Below, in pieces: positions 26,943 to 35,351 of a DNA stretch of 64,000 bases (its first letter is position 1; every line of letters starts with the position of its first letter). A program made the position numbers and the translations under genes. The notes under the pieces are model-generated. The model was not told where the DNA came from. It searched no databases and was given only the letters and a program-made list of their open reading frames with translations. The stretch spans positions 1,612,001 to 1,676,000 of the forward strand of contig CAVSET010000006.1 in NCBI GenBank assembly GCA_963727075.1. The letters run 5' to 3'. Origin of the DNA: Bog-756 sp963727075. GTDB lineage: Bacteria; Actinomycetota; Acidimicrobiia; Acidimicrobiales; RAAP-2.

Positions 26943-27596
26943 TCATCGCCCCACGACGGCATGGACCACGACGGCCAGCGTGTAGTCGAACAGCTGTTGC
27001 TCGTCGATGGGATGGGACAGGTGGGCGAACAGCTCCGGGGCGCCCGGTGCATCACCCGGCGACCAGAACTCTTCGGGAGCCCGTCGCTGGGCCGGCTGCC
27101 GCTCGAGCTGACGGTCCAGGAGCACGGAGCCGATGACCAGGTTGAGGACGGCCTGCACGGCCAGGGCCGAGTCGGCGCCGTCGACCCCGGCCCCCACGAA
27201 CTCCCTGACCAGCAAGCGGCGAGCTGGCTGGAAGAGCTCGGCCGTGCGGCCCTGGCGGTGCACCAGGGCCACCAGTTCGGGCTGCTCGAGCAGGGTCTCC
27301 CGCAGCGCCTGGCCGATCGAGATGATCCGGGACGAGGGGTCCGGGCCCCGAGCCGAGACCCGGCCGAGCCGGGCCACGACCCGTTCGGCCAGACCGTCGA
27401 GGAGAGCCTGCTTGTTGCCCACGTGCCAGTAGATGGCGGTGACGGCCACACCCAGCTTGCCGGCCAGCCCCCGGATGGTGAGCCCTTCGATGCCGTCGGT
27501 GCGGATGATCTCCATGCCGGCGTCGAGGACCTGGTCGTGTGAGAGCCCGCCGCCGGGGACCTGTCCCTTCCCTCCTTGACCGCGTCGTCCGGCCAT
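26943..27596 (-). CDS. TetR-family transcriptional regulator
   Basis: A 217-residue protein. The N-terminal helix-turn-helix is clear: HDQVLDAGMEIIRTDGIEGL, then IRGLAGKLGVAVTAIYWHV and NKQALLDGLAE. The C-terminal ligand domain is of the TetR_C type seen in TetR/ActR-like regulators. Its start codon touches the perfect palindrome TGTAACGATGTTACA, a good TetR operator. It is divergent from the amidohydrolase operon and probably represses both that operon and itself together with the aldo/keto reductase. Confidence 0.9.
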   Translation of the reverse strand: MAGRRGQGGKGQVPGGGLSHDQVLDAGMEIIRTDGIEGLTIRGLAGKLGVAVTAIYWHVGNKQALLDGLAERVVARLGRVSARGPDPSSRIISIGQALRETLLEQPELVALVHRQGRTAELFQPARRLLVREFVGAGVDGADSALAVQAVLNLVIGSVLLDRQLERQPAQRRAPEEFWSPGDAPGAPELFAHLSHPIDEQQLFDYTLAVVVHAVVGR

Positions 27597-27610
27597 GTAA
27601 CGATGTTACA
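27596..27610. promoter_or_regulatory. candidate TetR operator
   Basis: TGTAACGATGTTACA is a perfect 6-3-6 inverted repeat. It begins at the first base of the TetR start codon on the minus strand and lies 67 bases before the first amidohydrolase start on the plus strand, the only AT-rich palindrome in the divergent region. The location allows control of both directions. Confidence 0.7.
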
Positions 27611-27677
27611 GCGCCGCCCCGACGGAACGGGGCCAGCACACATCGGCAGCACCACAGCAGGAGGGGGAGGGTTCACG

Positions 27678-28904
27678 ATGGCCGGCGCCGAGCGCTACAC
27701 GATCATCTCGGCCGACTGCCACAGCGGCGGCGACCTCCTCCAGTACCGCGACTATCTTCCGACCGCCCTGCACCCGCAATTCGACGAGTGGGCCAGGGAG
27801 TACCGGGTGCCCTTCGACGACCTGATGGGCGAGGACGCCAACCGGAACTGGGACCACTCGCGCCGGCTGGCCGACCTCGAGGCGGACGGGATCGTGGCCG
27901 AGGTCATCTTCCCCAACACCATCCCGCCCTTCTACCCCGAGCCGTCGCTGAAGGTACAGATGCCGGGAGCGAGTGACGGGGACCTCGAGCTCCGCTGGGC
28001 CGGGCTGCGCGCCCACAACCGGTGGCTGGCCGACTTCTGTGCCGAGGCCGCCGGCCGGCGCCTCGGCATCGTGCAGATCATGCTGCACGACGTGGACGAG
28101 GCCGTCGCCGAGGTGGAATGGGCGGCCGAAGCCGGCATGACGGCCGGGATCCTGCTCCCCGGCGCCCCGCCCGGGTCCGGGCTCGAGCCGCTCTACTCGA
28201 GGGTCTACGACCCGCTGTGGCGGGCCTGCGAGGTGGCCGGTCTGCCCGTCAACCATCACAGCGGCAGCGCCGTTCCGCCCCTCGGCGACCAGGACATCGA
28301 CAAGGTCATGTTCATGCTCGAGGTCACCTGGTGGGCCCACCGTTCGCTCTGGCACCTCATCTTCGCCGGCGTGCTCGAGCGCCATCCGGAGCTCCAGTTC
28401 GTCTTCACCGAGCAGGGCACGGCCTGGATCCCCGAGACCCTCGGCACCCTCGACTTCTTCTACGACCGGATGGGAAACGCCCAAGGCTCCCAGGAGCTCG
28501 AGTGGGGCCAGTCGGTGGTCGGCGGGCTTTCGATGCGTCCCAGCGAGTACTGGGCCCGGCAGTGCCACGTGGGCTCGAGCTTCATGCGGCCGGCCGAGGC
28601 GGCCATGCGCCATGCCGTCGGCGTGGACAAGATCATGTGGGGCAGCGACTACCCGCACAAGGAGTCGAGCTTCCCCTTCAGCCATGAGGCGCTCAGGCTC
28701 TCGTTCGCCGGCATCGACCCGGTCGAGGTCCAGGCCATGCTCGGGGGGAACGCGGCCCGACTGTTCGGATTCGACCTCCATGCCCTGGGCCCGGCAGCGG
28801 CCCGGGTCGGACCGACCCACGAGGAGATCAACCGACCGATCGGCCCGGGAGAGATCCCGTCGGAGGCGACCCGGTGCCCGGCCTTCGCCGGGATCGCCAC
28901 CTGA
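27678..28904 (+). CDS. amidohydrolase family 2 protein (ACMSD-like fold), first copy
   Basis: A 408-residue protein from ATG 27678 with a strong GGAGGGGGAGGG site. The metal site is recognisable: Asp and His in ISADCHSGGDLLQ, His in PVNHHSGSA and Asp in MWGSDYPHKESSFPF. Family members hydrolyse or non-oxidatively decarboxylate aromatic or related carboxylates using one divalent metal. It is homologous to the fourth gene of the operon (the same ISADCH start, RAHNRWLA, MRPSEY and D-Y/F-P-H motifs). It is probably the first step of an unnamed catabolic route. Confidence 0.85.
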   Translation: MAGAERYTIISADCHSGGDLLQYRDYLPTALHPQFDEWAREYRVPFDDLMGEDANRNWDHSRRLADLEADGIVAEVIFPNTIPPFYPEPSLKVQMPGASDGDLELRWAGLRAHNRWLADFCAEAAGRRLGIVQIMLHDVDEAVAEVEWAAEAGMTAGILLPGAPPGSGLEPLYSRVYDPLWRACEVAGLPVNHHSGSAVPPLGDQDIDKVMFMLEVTWWAHRSLWHLIFAGVLERHPELQFVFTEQGTAWIPETLGTLDFFYDRMGNAQGSQELEWGQSVVGGLSMRPSEYWARQCHVGSSFMRPAEAAMRHAVGVDKIMWGSDYPHKESSFPFSHEALRLSFAGIDPVEVQAMLGGNAARLFGFDLHALGPAAARVGPTHEEINRPIGPGEIPSEATRCPAFAGIAT

Positions 28905-28950
28905 CAAGCCGTCGCCCAGCACCAACTCGATACCGACCACGAGGAGACCC

Positions 28951-29733
28951 ATGGGAACCGTCCGCTACGCAGCCCGCTCCGAGGACCAGTTGCGCAACCG
29001 TGAGGTGGAGGCGACCTCGGTCGACGTGTGGGCCACCACCCTGGTGGCCACCTACCTGACCGACGCCGAGGTCATCGCCTCGGTGCTGCCACCGCCCATC
29101 GAACCGGGCGACGAGCCCCTGGTCAAGGTCACGGTGGCTACCGTCGACATCCCCGGCTACCCGACGTTCGGCGCCGGCAGCTTCTCGGTGCGGGCCCGTC
29201 ACGAGGGAACCGACGGCTTCTATGCATTGTTGATGCCTATGACCACCGAGCAGTCCGTCATCGGTGGGCGGGAGACCTTCGGCGAGCCCAAGAAGCTCGG
29301 GGCGGTGGAGCTGGCCCGCCACGGGGACCAGGTCACCGGTACCTTCGCCCGGATGGGGGTCGAGATCGTGAAGGTGGACGGCCGGGTCACCGGAGTGCTC
29401 GAACCGCCCGGGCCCGAGACTCGCACCGACTTCTACTTCAAGTTCCTACCGGCGCCGGACGGCAAGGGGTTCGACAGCGATCCCGCCCTGGTGTATTGCC
29501 ACCGCACCGAGCAGACCCGGACGCTCGAGTCGGTGACCGGTGAGGTGCACCTGCGAGAATCCCGGTTCGACCCGGTGGCCGACCTCCCCGTCCGCCAGAT
29601 GGTCGGGATCACCTTGGCCGAGCGGAGCAGCGTCCAGCGGGGCGAGATCCACGGGACCGTGCCGGGCGAGTGGATCCGGCCCTATGTGCACCAGCGCTAT
29701 GACGACCTCTCGCCGGTCGGCCGGGAGTCATGA
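28951..29733 (+). CDS. acetoacetate decarboxylase family protein
   Basis: A 260-residue protein from ATG 28951 after GAGGAG. The family Schiff-base lysine region is present as ETFGEPKKLGAVEL, preceded by GGRETFGEPK and a FGAGSFSVRARHEG strand. The fold of acetoacetate decarboxylase also serves other decarboxylases, aldolase-dehydratases and cyclases. Its stop overlaps the next ATG (ATGA), showing tight coupling to the SDR. A role on a beta-keto acid made in the pathway is inference. Confidence 0.82.
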   Translation: MGTVRYAARSEDQLRNREVEATSVDVWATTLVATYLTDAEVIASVLPPPIEPGDEPLVKVTVATVDIPGYPTFGAGSFSVRARHEGTDGFYALLMPMTTEQSVIGGRETFGEPKKLGAVELARHGDQVTGTFARMGVEIVKVDGRVTGVLEPPGPETRTDFYFKFLPAPDGKGFDSDPALVYCHRTEQTRTLESVTGEVHLRESRFDPVADLPVRQMVGITLAERSSVQRGEIHGTVPGEWIRPYVHQRYDDLSPVGRES

Positions 29734-30611
29734 GGGACCTCGACGGGCGGGTGGCCGTGGTCACCGGAGGAGCCGGCGGCATCGGAGTGGCCATGGGGGA
29801 ACGGTTCGCCCGGGAGGGCATGCGGGTGGTGCTGGCCGACATCGAGCCAGGTGCCCTGACGGCGGCGGCGGACGGGTTGCGGGACCAGGGTCTCGACGTG
29901 GTGGGCATGGCCTGCGACGTCGCCGACTACGCGTCGATGGAACGGCTGCGGGACCAGGTGCTCGAGGCTTACGGGGACGTCCAGCTGCTGTGCAACAACG
30001 CCGGCATCGGTGCCGGCGCGGAAGGGGCCCTGTGGGAGCACGAGCTCAACGACTGGCGGTGGGCGTTCAACGTCAACGTCTACGGTGTCATCCACGGGAT
30101 CAATGCCTTCGTTCCGGCCATGGTGGCAGCGGGGTCGGAGGGGCACGTGGTCAACACCTCGTCGGGCAACGGGGGCGTCTCGCCGCTGCGGGGAACCCCG
30201 CAGTACGCAGTGACCAAGGCTGCGGTGGTGACCCTCACCGAGTGCCTGTACGCCCAGTTGCAGGACGCCGGATCGAAGGTCGGCGCGTCGGTGCTCTTCC
30301 CCGGTCCCAACATGTTGCGGACCGGGATCTTCAGCTCGTGGCGGGTGCGGCCACCCGAGCTGGCCAAGGTCCGGCCCCGACAGACCCCGTACCCCACCAT
30401 CGAGGACATCGAGGCCCAGATGGCGGCGGCCGGCATCGACGTCCACTACACCCGGCCGTCCGAGGTCGCCGACCAGGTGGTGAAGGGTGTCCGGGACGAC
30501 CGGTTCTGGATCATGGCGCCGAGCGAGTCGATCGACACCCAGATACGGGCTCGGGCCGGGTCGATGCTCGAACGGGCCAATCCCACCTACCTACGGGAGG
30601 TCCCCGGGTGA
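29730..30611 (+). CDS. short-chain dehydrogenase/reductase (SDR)
   Basis: A 293-residue classical SDR overlapping the preceding gene by 4 bases. It has the NAD(P) motif TGGAGGIG, the acidic residue of VVLADIEPG suggesting NAD preference, LLCNNAGIGAG, catalytic Ser in VNTSSGNGG and YAVTK. The C-terminal extension resembles mycobacterial short-chain dehydrogenases acting on steroids or long alcohols. It probably oxidises a hydroxyl intermediate of the operon's pathway. Confidence 0.88.
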   Translation: MRDLDGRVAVVTGGAGGIGVAMGERFAREGMRVVLADIEPGALTAAADGLRDQGLDVVGMACDVADYASMERLRDQVLEAYGDVQLLCNNAGIGAGAEGALWEHELNDWRWAFNVNVYGVIHGINAFVPAMVAAGSEGHVVNTSSGNGGVSPLRGTPQYAVTKAAVVTLTECLYAQLQDAGSKVGASVLFPGPNMLRTGIFSSWRVRPPELAKVRPRQTPYPTIEDIEAQMAAAGIDVHYTRPSEVADQVVKGVRDDRFWIMAPSESIDTQIRARAGSMLERANPTYLREVPG

Positions 30612-30633
30612 CCTCGGGACGAGAGAGGGCAGC

Positions 30634-31914
30634 ATGTCTGTGAACGACAACTATCTGGTGATCTCGGCCGACTGCCATGCCGGACTGCCCAACGAGCAGT
30701 ACCGCCCATGGCTCGATCCGGCCTTCCGCCCGACCTTCGACGAACACCTGTCCGCCCGGGCGGCCATGGAGGCCGACCTGGCCGAGCGGGGGCTCCGCAA
30801 CCAGGAATTCGCCGAGGCCTGGGAGGAGGAGAACGCCGAGGGGCTCCGCGGCGGATGGGAGGCACGGCGCCGCGACCAGGAGCTCGACGCCGACGGCATC
30901 GTCGGCGAGGTCATCTTCCCCGACGCCGACGCAGTAGCCGGCGGGGCCTCGGCCCCGTTCGGCGCCGGCCTCGCCGCCACGGCCGACGTGCCCATCGATC
31001 TGCTGATGGCCGGCGCCCGAGCCCACAACCGATGGCTGGCCGAGCTGTGCCAGGACAGTCCGGAACGCCGGGCCGGTGTGGCCATCGTGCCCATCTTCGA
31101 CGTCGACGCCGCGGTCGCAGAGATCACCCGGGCCCGGGAGTCCGGCCTGCGTGGCGGAATCCTGATCCCGTCCATGTGGCAGCCCTACGAGCCCTACAAC
31201 CACCCCAGGTACGACCCGGTCTGGGCGGTCTGCTCCGACCTCGGCGTGCCCGTGCACGTCCATTCCGGCGCGGCCGACCGGGCGTCGTACGGCGACCACG
31301 TCGGCATCTACGTGGCCGAGGTCCGCTGGTGGTCGACCCGGCCGCTCTGGTTCCTGCTCTGGGGTGGGACCTTCGAGCGGTTCCCTCAGCTCACCTTCGT
31401 GACCACCGAGTGTGGCGCCTTCTGGGCGCCCGACCTGCTGTGGACATCCGACATCGTCTACGACCGCGAGCACGCGGCCAAGAAGCTAGGCAAGCAGCTG
31501 ACCGACCACCTCCCGATGCGGCCGAGCGAGTACTTCGACCGCAACTGCTACATCGGCGCGTCCAACACCCGGCGACGGGAGCTGGCCCGCCGGTACGAGA
31601 TCGGGATCGGCAACCTCATGTGGGGCAACGACTTCCCCCATCCCGAGGGAACCTGGCCCCACACCAGAGAATGGCTCAGGAACGCCTTCGCGGACATCCC
31701 CGTCGACGAGACCCGACGGATACTCGGCACCAACGCCGCCGAGTGCTACCACTTCGACACCCACGCACTCCAGCCGCTGGTCGACCGATTCGGTCCCTCC
31801 CCCGAGGAACTGGGCCAGACCGGCCACGATCTCGACAAGTGGGCCGACCTGGCCGCCGCCGGCCGGCCGTGGCTGACCGGCAAGGAAGCCCTCGAGGCCC
31901 CGGTGGCCGACTGA
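30634..31914 (+). CDS. amidohydrolase family 2 protein, second copy
   Basis: A 426-residue protein from ATG 30634 after GAGAGGG, 22 bases after the SDR stop. The metal ligands are visible in VISADCHAGLPNEQYR, PVHVHSGAADRAS and MWGNDFPHPEGTWPH; TECGAFWAPDL is also conserved. It carries an insertion in the N-terminal third relative to the first copy (an acidic AEAWEEENAEGLRGG block). The pairing of two diverged copies in one operon implies two different substrates or a heteromeric enzyme. It ends the operon. Confidence 0.85.
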   Translation: MSVNDNYLVISADCHAGLPNEQYRPWLDPAFRPTFDEHLSARAAMEADLAERGLRNQEFAEAWEEENAEGLRGGWEARRRDQELDADGIVGEVIFPDADAVAGGASAPFGAGLAATADVPIDLLMAGARAHNRWLAELCQDSPERRAGVAIVPIFDVDAAVAEITRARESGLRGGILIPSMWQPYEPYNHPRYDPVWAVCSDLGVPVHVHSGAADRASYGDHVGIYVAEVRWWSTRPLWFLLWGGTFERFPQLTFVTTECGAFWAPDLLWTSDIVYDREHAAKKLGKQLTDHLPMRPSEYFDRNCYIGASNTRRRELARRYEIGIGNLMWGNDFPHPEGTWPHTREWLRNAFADIPVDETRRILGTNAAECYHFDTHALQPLVDRFGPSPEELGQTGHDLDKWADLAAAGRPWLTGKEALEAPVAD

Positions 31915-32167
31915 GACCGGCCCGGGCCCTACCCGTCCCCCATCGGGACGGCCCACGGCGGCATTCGATTTCTGGATCCAACGAGCGGCGGACCGACCTC
32001 GATGAACTCATGATCGTCGACATGATGGAGGACCACAGCCACTGCGGGACAGGCCACAGTCAGGCGCAGTCGAGGTGCCGTTGAGCCACAGTCGATAACT
32101 GCCACCGACCCGGCGGCAAGCAACACCGCGCCCAGAGCTGCTGGTCACCTTTGCCCATAGTTGTCGA
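31915..32167. other. intergenic start of a lower-GC stretch
   Basis: These 253 bases follow the end of the amidohydrolase operon and contain no credible gene. The composition drops to about 60 % GC (hand count of a nearby line) against roughly 70 % in the flanking operon. No clear terminator hairpin was recognised. Confidence 0.4.
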
Positions 32168-32561
32168 TCAACCACGTTGCATGTGGACCTCGCTGGACGA
32201 GATATTCCGGAGGTCGTCAAATATTGCCCGCAGATGGCGCCGCCGATTCGTGAATCGTGCAGTGAACGGTCCTTCCCCTGATGGAATCGTCCTCTCTGAG
32301 CAATCCACGTTGGAGAATGTAGGCCGCCCTGACGGGTTTCCGCTCCCCCAGCCAAAGTGGTCAGGGTGTTGAAAAGAACGAGACGACCTCACTGCGGTTC
32401 CTCGCGTTGATGGCATGGAACCATGCGTTGGCCGTTTGGACCGTACTGCCGTTCGCCAGCGGGCCCATACTGCCCGACGACGATTCGTTGCCACACCCGC
32501 CCAAGACACAACTTGCCGTTAACACGATGAGGATCGTCCACTCCTTCCCGACAAACCCCAT
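32168..32561 (-). CDS. small lipoprotein, frameshifted
   Basis: ATG 32561 follows GTGAGGGTGC. It reads a signal peptide EWTILIVLTASCVLGGCGN with a lipobox Cys, then a Ser/Gly linker and TANAWFHAINARNRSEVVSF, which resembles the first helix of NTF2/SnoaL-like domains. The frame stops at 32361 right after FFSTP, but shifting by one base at a CCC run gives DHFGWGSGNPSG and a further 60 residues to a stop at 32168. The continuous residue quality argues that the product was about 130 residues. Unknown function, probably membrane-anchored outside the cell. Confidence 0.5.
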
Positions 32562-32783
32562 GCACCCTCACTTCGTGCCTCCGGATCTTGACACGACGCA
32601 GCCCATCTGCTCTTCCCGACGATCGGCGATATCGGCACTTCGCTGGGATTCGGCGAATCCGGCCTAGCATCAGTCCACTTGGAGCCTCAAAGCCTCTTGA
32701 TCGGCTGAGTGTGCAGGAACACACTCGACCTCAGAGGGGCGCAGCCAGCCGGCGCCGGTAGGACCGCTGTGGGTCTGCGCCGG

Positions 32784-33229
32784 TGTGAGCTCGAAGTGAC
32801 CACACCGTTCCGGTTGGATCTGACCGTCTGGTCGCTTCGTTGGCGGCCGCACAACGTCGTCGACCGCTTCGACGGCACCTGCTACCGGCGCACGCTGGTG
32901 GCGAGCGGCAGATCCTCGAGGCCGCCGCACGCCAGGCCGGCGGGCGCTCGGAGGCCGCGACTCGCGGTGGAGCTTCGCAGCTCGCGCGCTGGACCGAGTG
33001 ACGCGGCAGTAGCCGAGGTGCGCCGAATCGCACGCTCGGGCTCGATGTCCGACACCGACGGCTTCTACCCCGGCACTCGAGATCAGGCAGCCGCGAGCAC
33101 GAGTACTACCCGCCGCGGCAGCATCCTCCCGTTCGTCTGCGGGAGCCGGCACGCCGATCAGCGCTCGATGCGCCCGGGCGTTTGAGACACTGGTGGTCAC
33201 GCACGTTGGTGCTCGATCGATTCCACCTT
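32784..33229 (+). pseudogene. remnant of an AlkA-type DNA-3-methyladenine glycosylase (N-terminal part only)
   Basis: The translated segment TTPFRLDLTVWSLRWRPHNV, then DRFDGTCYRRTLV, matches the N-terminal domain of AlkA-like glycosylases. Later pieces (LAVELRSSRAGPSDAAVAEV, TLGLDV, DTDGFY and finally RAFETLVV) follow in order but in alternating frames, and the catalytic helix-hairpin-helix half is absent before the next gene begins at 33285. Several frame changes plus the missing C-terminal half mark a true pseudogene. It may once have served with the tag glycosylase at 24 kb in alkylation repair. Confidence 0.6.
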
Positions 33230-33284
33230 GCGGGTCCGGGTCCATCAGGGGAAGCCAGGAAGACCAGGACATAAAGGAGCGCCC

Positions 33285-33596
33285 ATGCCACATGTCGCAT
33301 TCCCGGTAACTGACCAGGTCGTGATCCAGACCGGTTCGGTCGTTTCCAAGATCATCCATCGGGATAGCGCGCTCAATGTGACCGTGTTCGGTATTGACGC
33401 CGGCGAGGGGCTGAGTGAGCACGAGGCCAGACAGGCGGCAGTGGTCCAGGTCCTGTCTGGGCGGCTACGGTTCACCGTCGATGGCGAGGATCTCGATCTC
33501 GGGTCCGGATCGTGGCTCCACATGTCGCCAGGCACACCCCATGCGCTTGAGGCCCTGGAGCCCACGGTGATGCTCCTCACGCTCGTTCAGCCCTGA
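33285..33596 (+). CDS. small cupin-domain protein
   Basis: A 103-residue protein from ATG 33285 with an AAAGGAGC site. The cupin core is GEGLSEHEARQAAVVQVLSG, then LDLGSGSWLHMSPGTPHALE; only His residues of the barrel (SEHE, TPHAL) are obvious metal ligands. It lies just after the AlkA remnant. Single-domain cupins of this size bind small metabolites or detoxify them; no specific role can be given. Confidence 0.8.
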   Translation: MPHVAFPVTDQVVIQTGSVVSKIIHRDSALNVTVFGIDAGEGLSEHEARQAAVVQVLSGRLRFTVDGEDLDLGSGSWLHMSPGTPHALEALEPTVMLLTLVQP

Positions 33597-33770
33597 CGCC
33601 GACCGAACGGTGATGACGCCGAAGCGCCTGCCCATATCGTCGGGGGAGCACTAGGCGTGGCATGAGTGTCGTTCATGGGAATGCAACTATCGCGAGCGCA
33701 AGACCGGACCGGTGACAGGACCTCTGAGATCCGAAGCCCTTATCGGTATGGTGGCGACGGGAGGAGACCG

Positions 33771-33815
33771 GTGCGCCCCACGGCGATGACCGGCGAGAAC
33801 GGGGCCAGACGATGA
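33771..33815 (+). CDS. possible 14-codon leader ORF coupled to the channel gene
   Basis: GTG 33771 is preceded by a strong GGGAGGAG site, encodes 14 residues (VRPTAMTGENGARR) and stops at the TGA inside the ATGA that starts the next gene. The channel gene itself has only a weak ribosome site, so translation could depend on this leader. Alternatively the GGGAGGAG site is coincidental. No conservation evidence is available. Confidence 0.35.
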   Translation: MRPTAMTGENGARR

Positions 33816-34426
33816 ACAAGGGACGGCTCGAGACCTTCAGCGACGGTGTGTTCGCCATCGCCATCACCCTGCTGGTCCTCACCATCGCCCAGCCGAGCAA
33901 GTACGACCACCTCGCCTCCCAGCTGGTCGACCGATGGCCCTCGCTGGCCGCCTACGTCGTGAGCTTCCTCATCATCGGCATCATGTGGCTCAACCACCAC
34001 ACGATCTTCACTCACCTCTCGACCATCGATCGGGGGTTCTTCTACTGGAACCTCCTCCTGCTGCTGACCATCGTGTTCATCCCCTACCCCACCGAGGTGT
34101 TCGGCGAGGCGCTGAGCAAGGGACAAGGGGCAGTGACCGCGGCGGTCTTCTACAGCATCAGCATGACCGTCAATGCCTGTGCCTGGGCCGGGCTGTGGCT
34201 GTACGCCTCCCTCAACCGCCGGCTGCTCAACCCCGACTTCCCCGAGGAGCAGCGGACCATGGCCACCACCTTGTTCATCGCCGGGGTCTTCGTCTACGCC
34301 GTCGCCGTCGGGCTGGCGTTCGTCAACCCCTACCTGAGCCTGGCGTTCCAGGGCGCCCTGGCGCTGTACTACGCGCTCGACCCCATCTCCCGCCGGGTGG
34401 CCCGGGAGCAGGCCGGCCGGACCTGA
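33812..34426 (+). CDS. TMEM175/DUF1211 family potassium channel-like membrane protein
   Basis: A 204-residue protein with the family signature RLETFSDGVFAIAITLLVL in the first helix, followed by five more helices (about residues 43-62, 77-95, 107-130, 146-165, 170-186). The FSDGVFAIA motif forms the pore gate of TMEM175 channels; bacterial members conduct K+. One six-helix repeat is present, so a tetramer is expected. Its start overlaps a short upstream ORF. Confidence 0.85.
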   Translation: MNKGRLETFSDGVFAIAITLLVLTIAQPSKYDHLASQLVDRWPSLAAYVVSFLIIGIMWLNHHTIFTHLSTIDRGFFYWNLLLLLTIVFIPYPTEVFGEALSKGQGAVTAAVFYSISMTVNACAWAGLWLYASLNRRLLNPDFPEEQRTMATTLFIAGVFVYAVAVGLAFVNPYLSLAFQGALALYYALDPISRRVAREQAGRT

Positions 34427-34489
34427 CCGTCGAGGACCCGCGTGCGCCCACCCGGCGCCATGACGATGGGCGGGCAGATGGCGGCCCCG

Positions 34490-35251
34490 TCAGCTGTACA
34501 TCAGCGAGCCGGGGGTGGTCAGCAGATCGCCCGTCTCGAGCCACGTCTTGAGGCCCGAGAGGATCATCGGCCAGCCTCCGTAGATCTGGTCGTTGGCACC
34601 CTCGCGCAGCTGGTCGTGGGTGACCGTGAGCCGGCACGAGTCCCCGACCGGCTCGATGTCCCAGGTCACCCTGGAGGTCCCCTCGCTCTTCACCTCGTCG
34701 CTCCACAGCGCCACCATCGTGTGGACCAGGCGGCGTGGCGGGTCGACCTCGAGCACTTCGCCCTCACCGAGCAGGCTCTCGGCTTTCGGCGCCTCGAGCT
34801 CCATCCGGGATCCCGGTGTCCAGTCCGAGACGGCTCGGGCTCCGAAGTTGTACTTGCTCCGGATGTCGGGGTCGGTGATCGCCTCCCACAGTCGCTCCGG
34901 GGTGGTGCGGATGTAGATCTCGAATACTTTCTCCATGGGTCTCTCCAATCGGTGTTTGAGGTCGCTGAGTGCAGCCGACCACGGCTCTGTGTACTTGTCG
35001 ATCCACCGGTCGTGGATCAGGCGGATGGGCACCGGGTTCAGGAAATGGAGCTTGGCCCGGCCCGACCGCTTGGTGACGACGAGCCCGGCCTCCTCGAGCA
35101 GGCGCAAGTGCTTCATGACACCGAACCGGGTCATCGCCAGCTCCGACTCGAGCTCGGTCAGTGTTCGCCCGTCCCGCACGAAGAGGGCGTCGAGCAGGTA
35201 GCGGCGGGTCGGGTCACCCAGCGCCTTGAAGACACGGTCATCGTCGTCCAC
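34490..35251 (-). CDS. ArsR-type HTH fused to an AHSA1/SRPBCC domain
   Basis: A 253-residue protein when read from GTG 35251; the open frame further upstream is a shadow of the kinase gene. The N-terminal ArsR winged helix reads RVFKALGDPTRRYLLDALF, then TELESELAMTRFGVMKHLRL. From about residue 105 an AHSA1-like START-fold domain follows (FEIYIRTTPERLWEAITDPD to LETGDLL). The fusion probably makes a ligand-responsive repressor. An inverted repeat directly upstream suggests autoregulation. Confidence 0.85.
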   Translation of the reverse strand: MDDDDRVFKALGDPTRRYLLDALFVRDGRTLTELESELAMTRFGVMKHLRLLEEAGLVVTKRSGRAKLHFLNPVPIRLIHDRWIDKYTEPWSAALSDLKHRLERPMEKVFEIYIRTTPERLWEAITDPDIRSKYNFGARAVSDWTPGSRMELEAPKAESLLGEGEVLEVDPPRRLVHTMVALWSDEVKSEGTSRVTWDIEPVGDSCRLTVTHDQLREGANDQIYGGWPMILSGLKTWLETGDLLTTPGSLMYS

Positions 35252-35264
35252 CCGGACAGCATAT

Positions 35265-35280
35265 GTGACTAAATGGTCAC
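35265..35280. promoter_or_regulatory. candidate ArsR operator
   Basis: GTGACTAAATGGTCAC is an inverted repeat (GTGAC, six bases, GTCAC) beginning 14 bases before the ArsR-AHSA1 start codon and about 70 bases before the divergent kinase gene. It lies in the only AT-enriched patch of this divergent gap. Binding by the adjacent ArsR protein is inferred. Confidence 0.55.
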
Positions 35281-35351
35281 CTGTCAAGACCAGGCCGCAC
35301 ACGCTGTCGAGGCCGCTTGATGTGCGGGGCCCCGGCGGGTTAGCTCGGGCG

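Noticed and set aside
25852..31914. Metabolic island framed as a mobile element.
   Set aside because: No integrase, transposase, direct repeats or tRNA border was found; the operon has the same high GC as the rest of the window.
32670..33422. 250-codon minus-strand frame over the AlkA remnant.
   Set aside because: The composition is random, there is no motif, and the plus strand carries recognisable AlkA pieces and the cupin gene.
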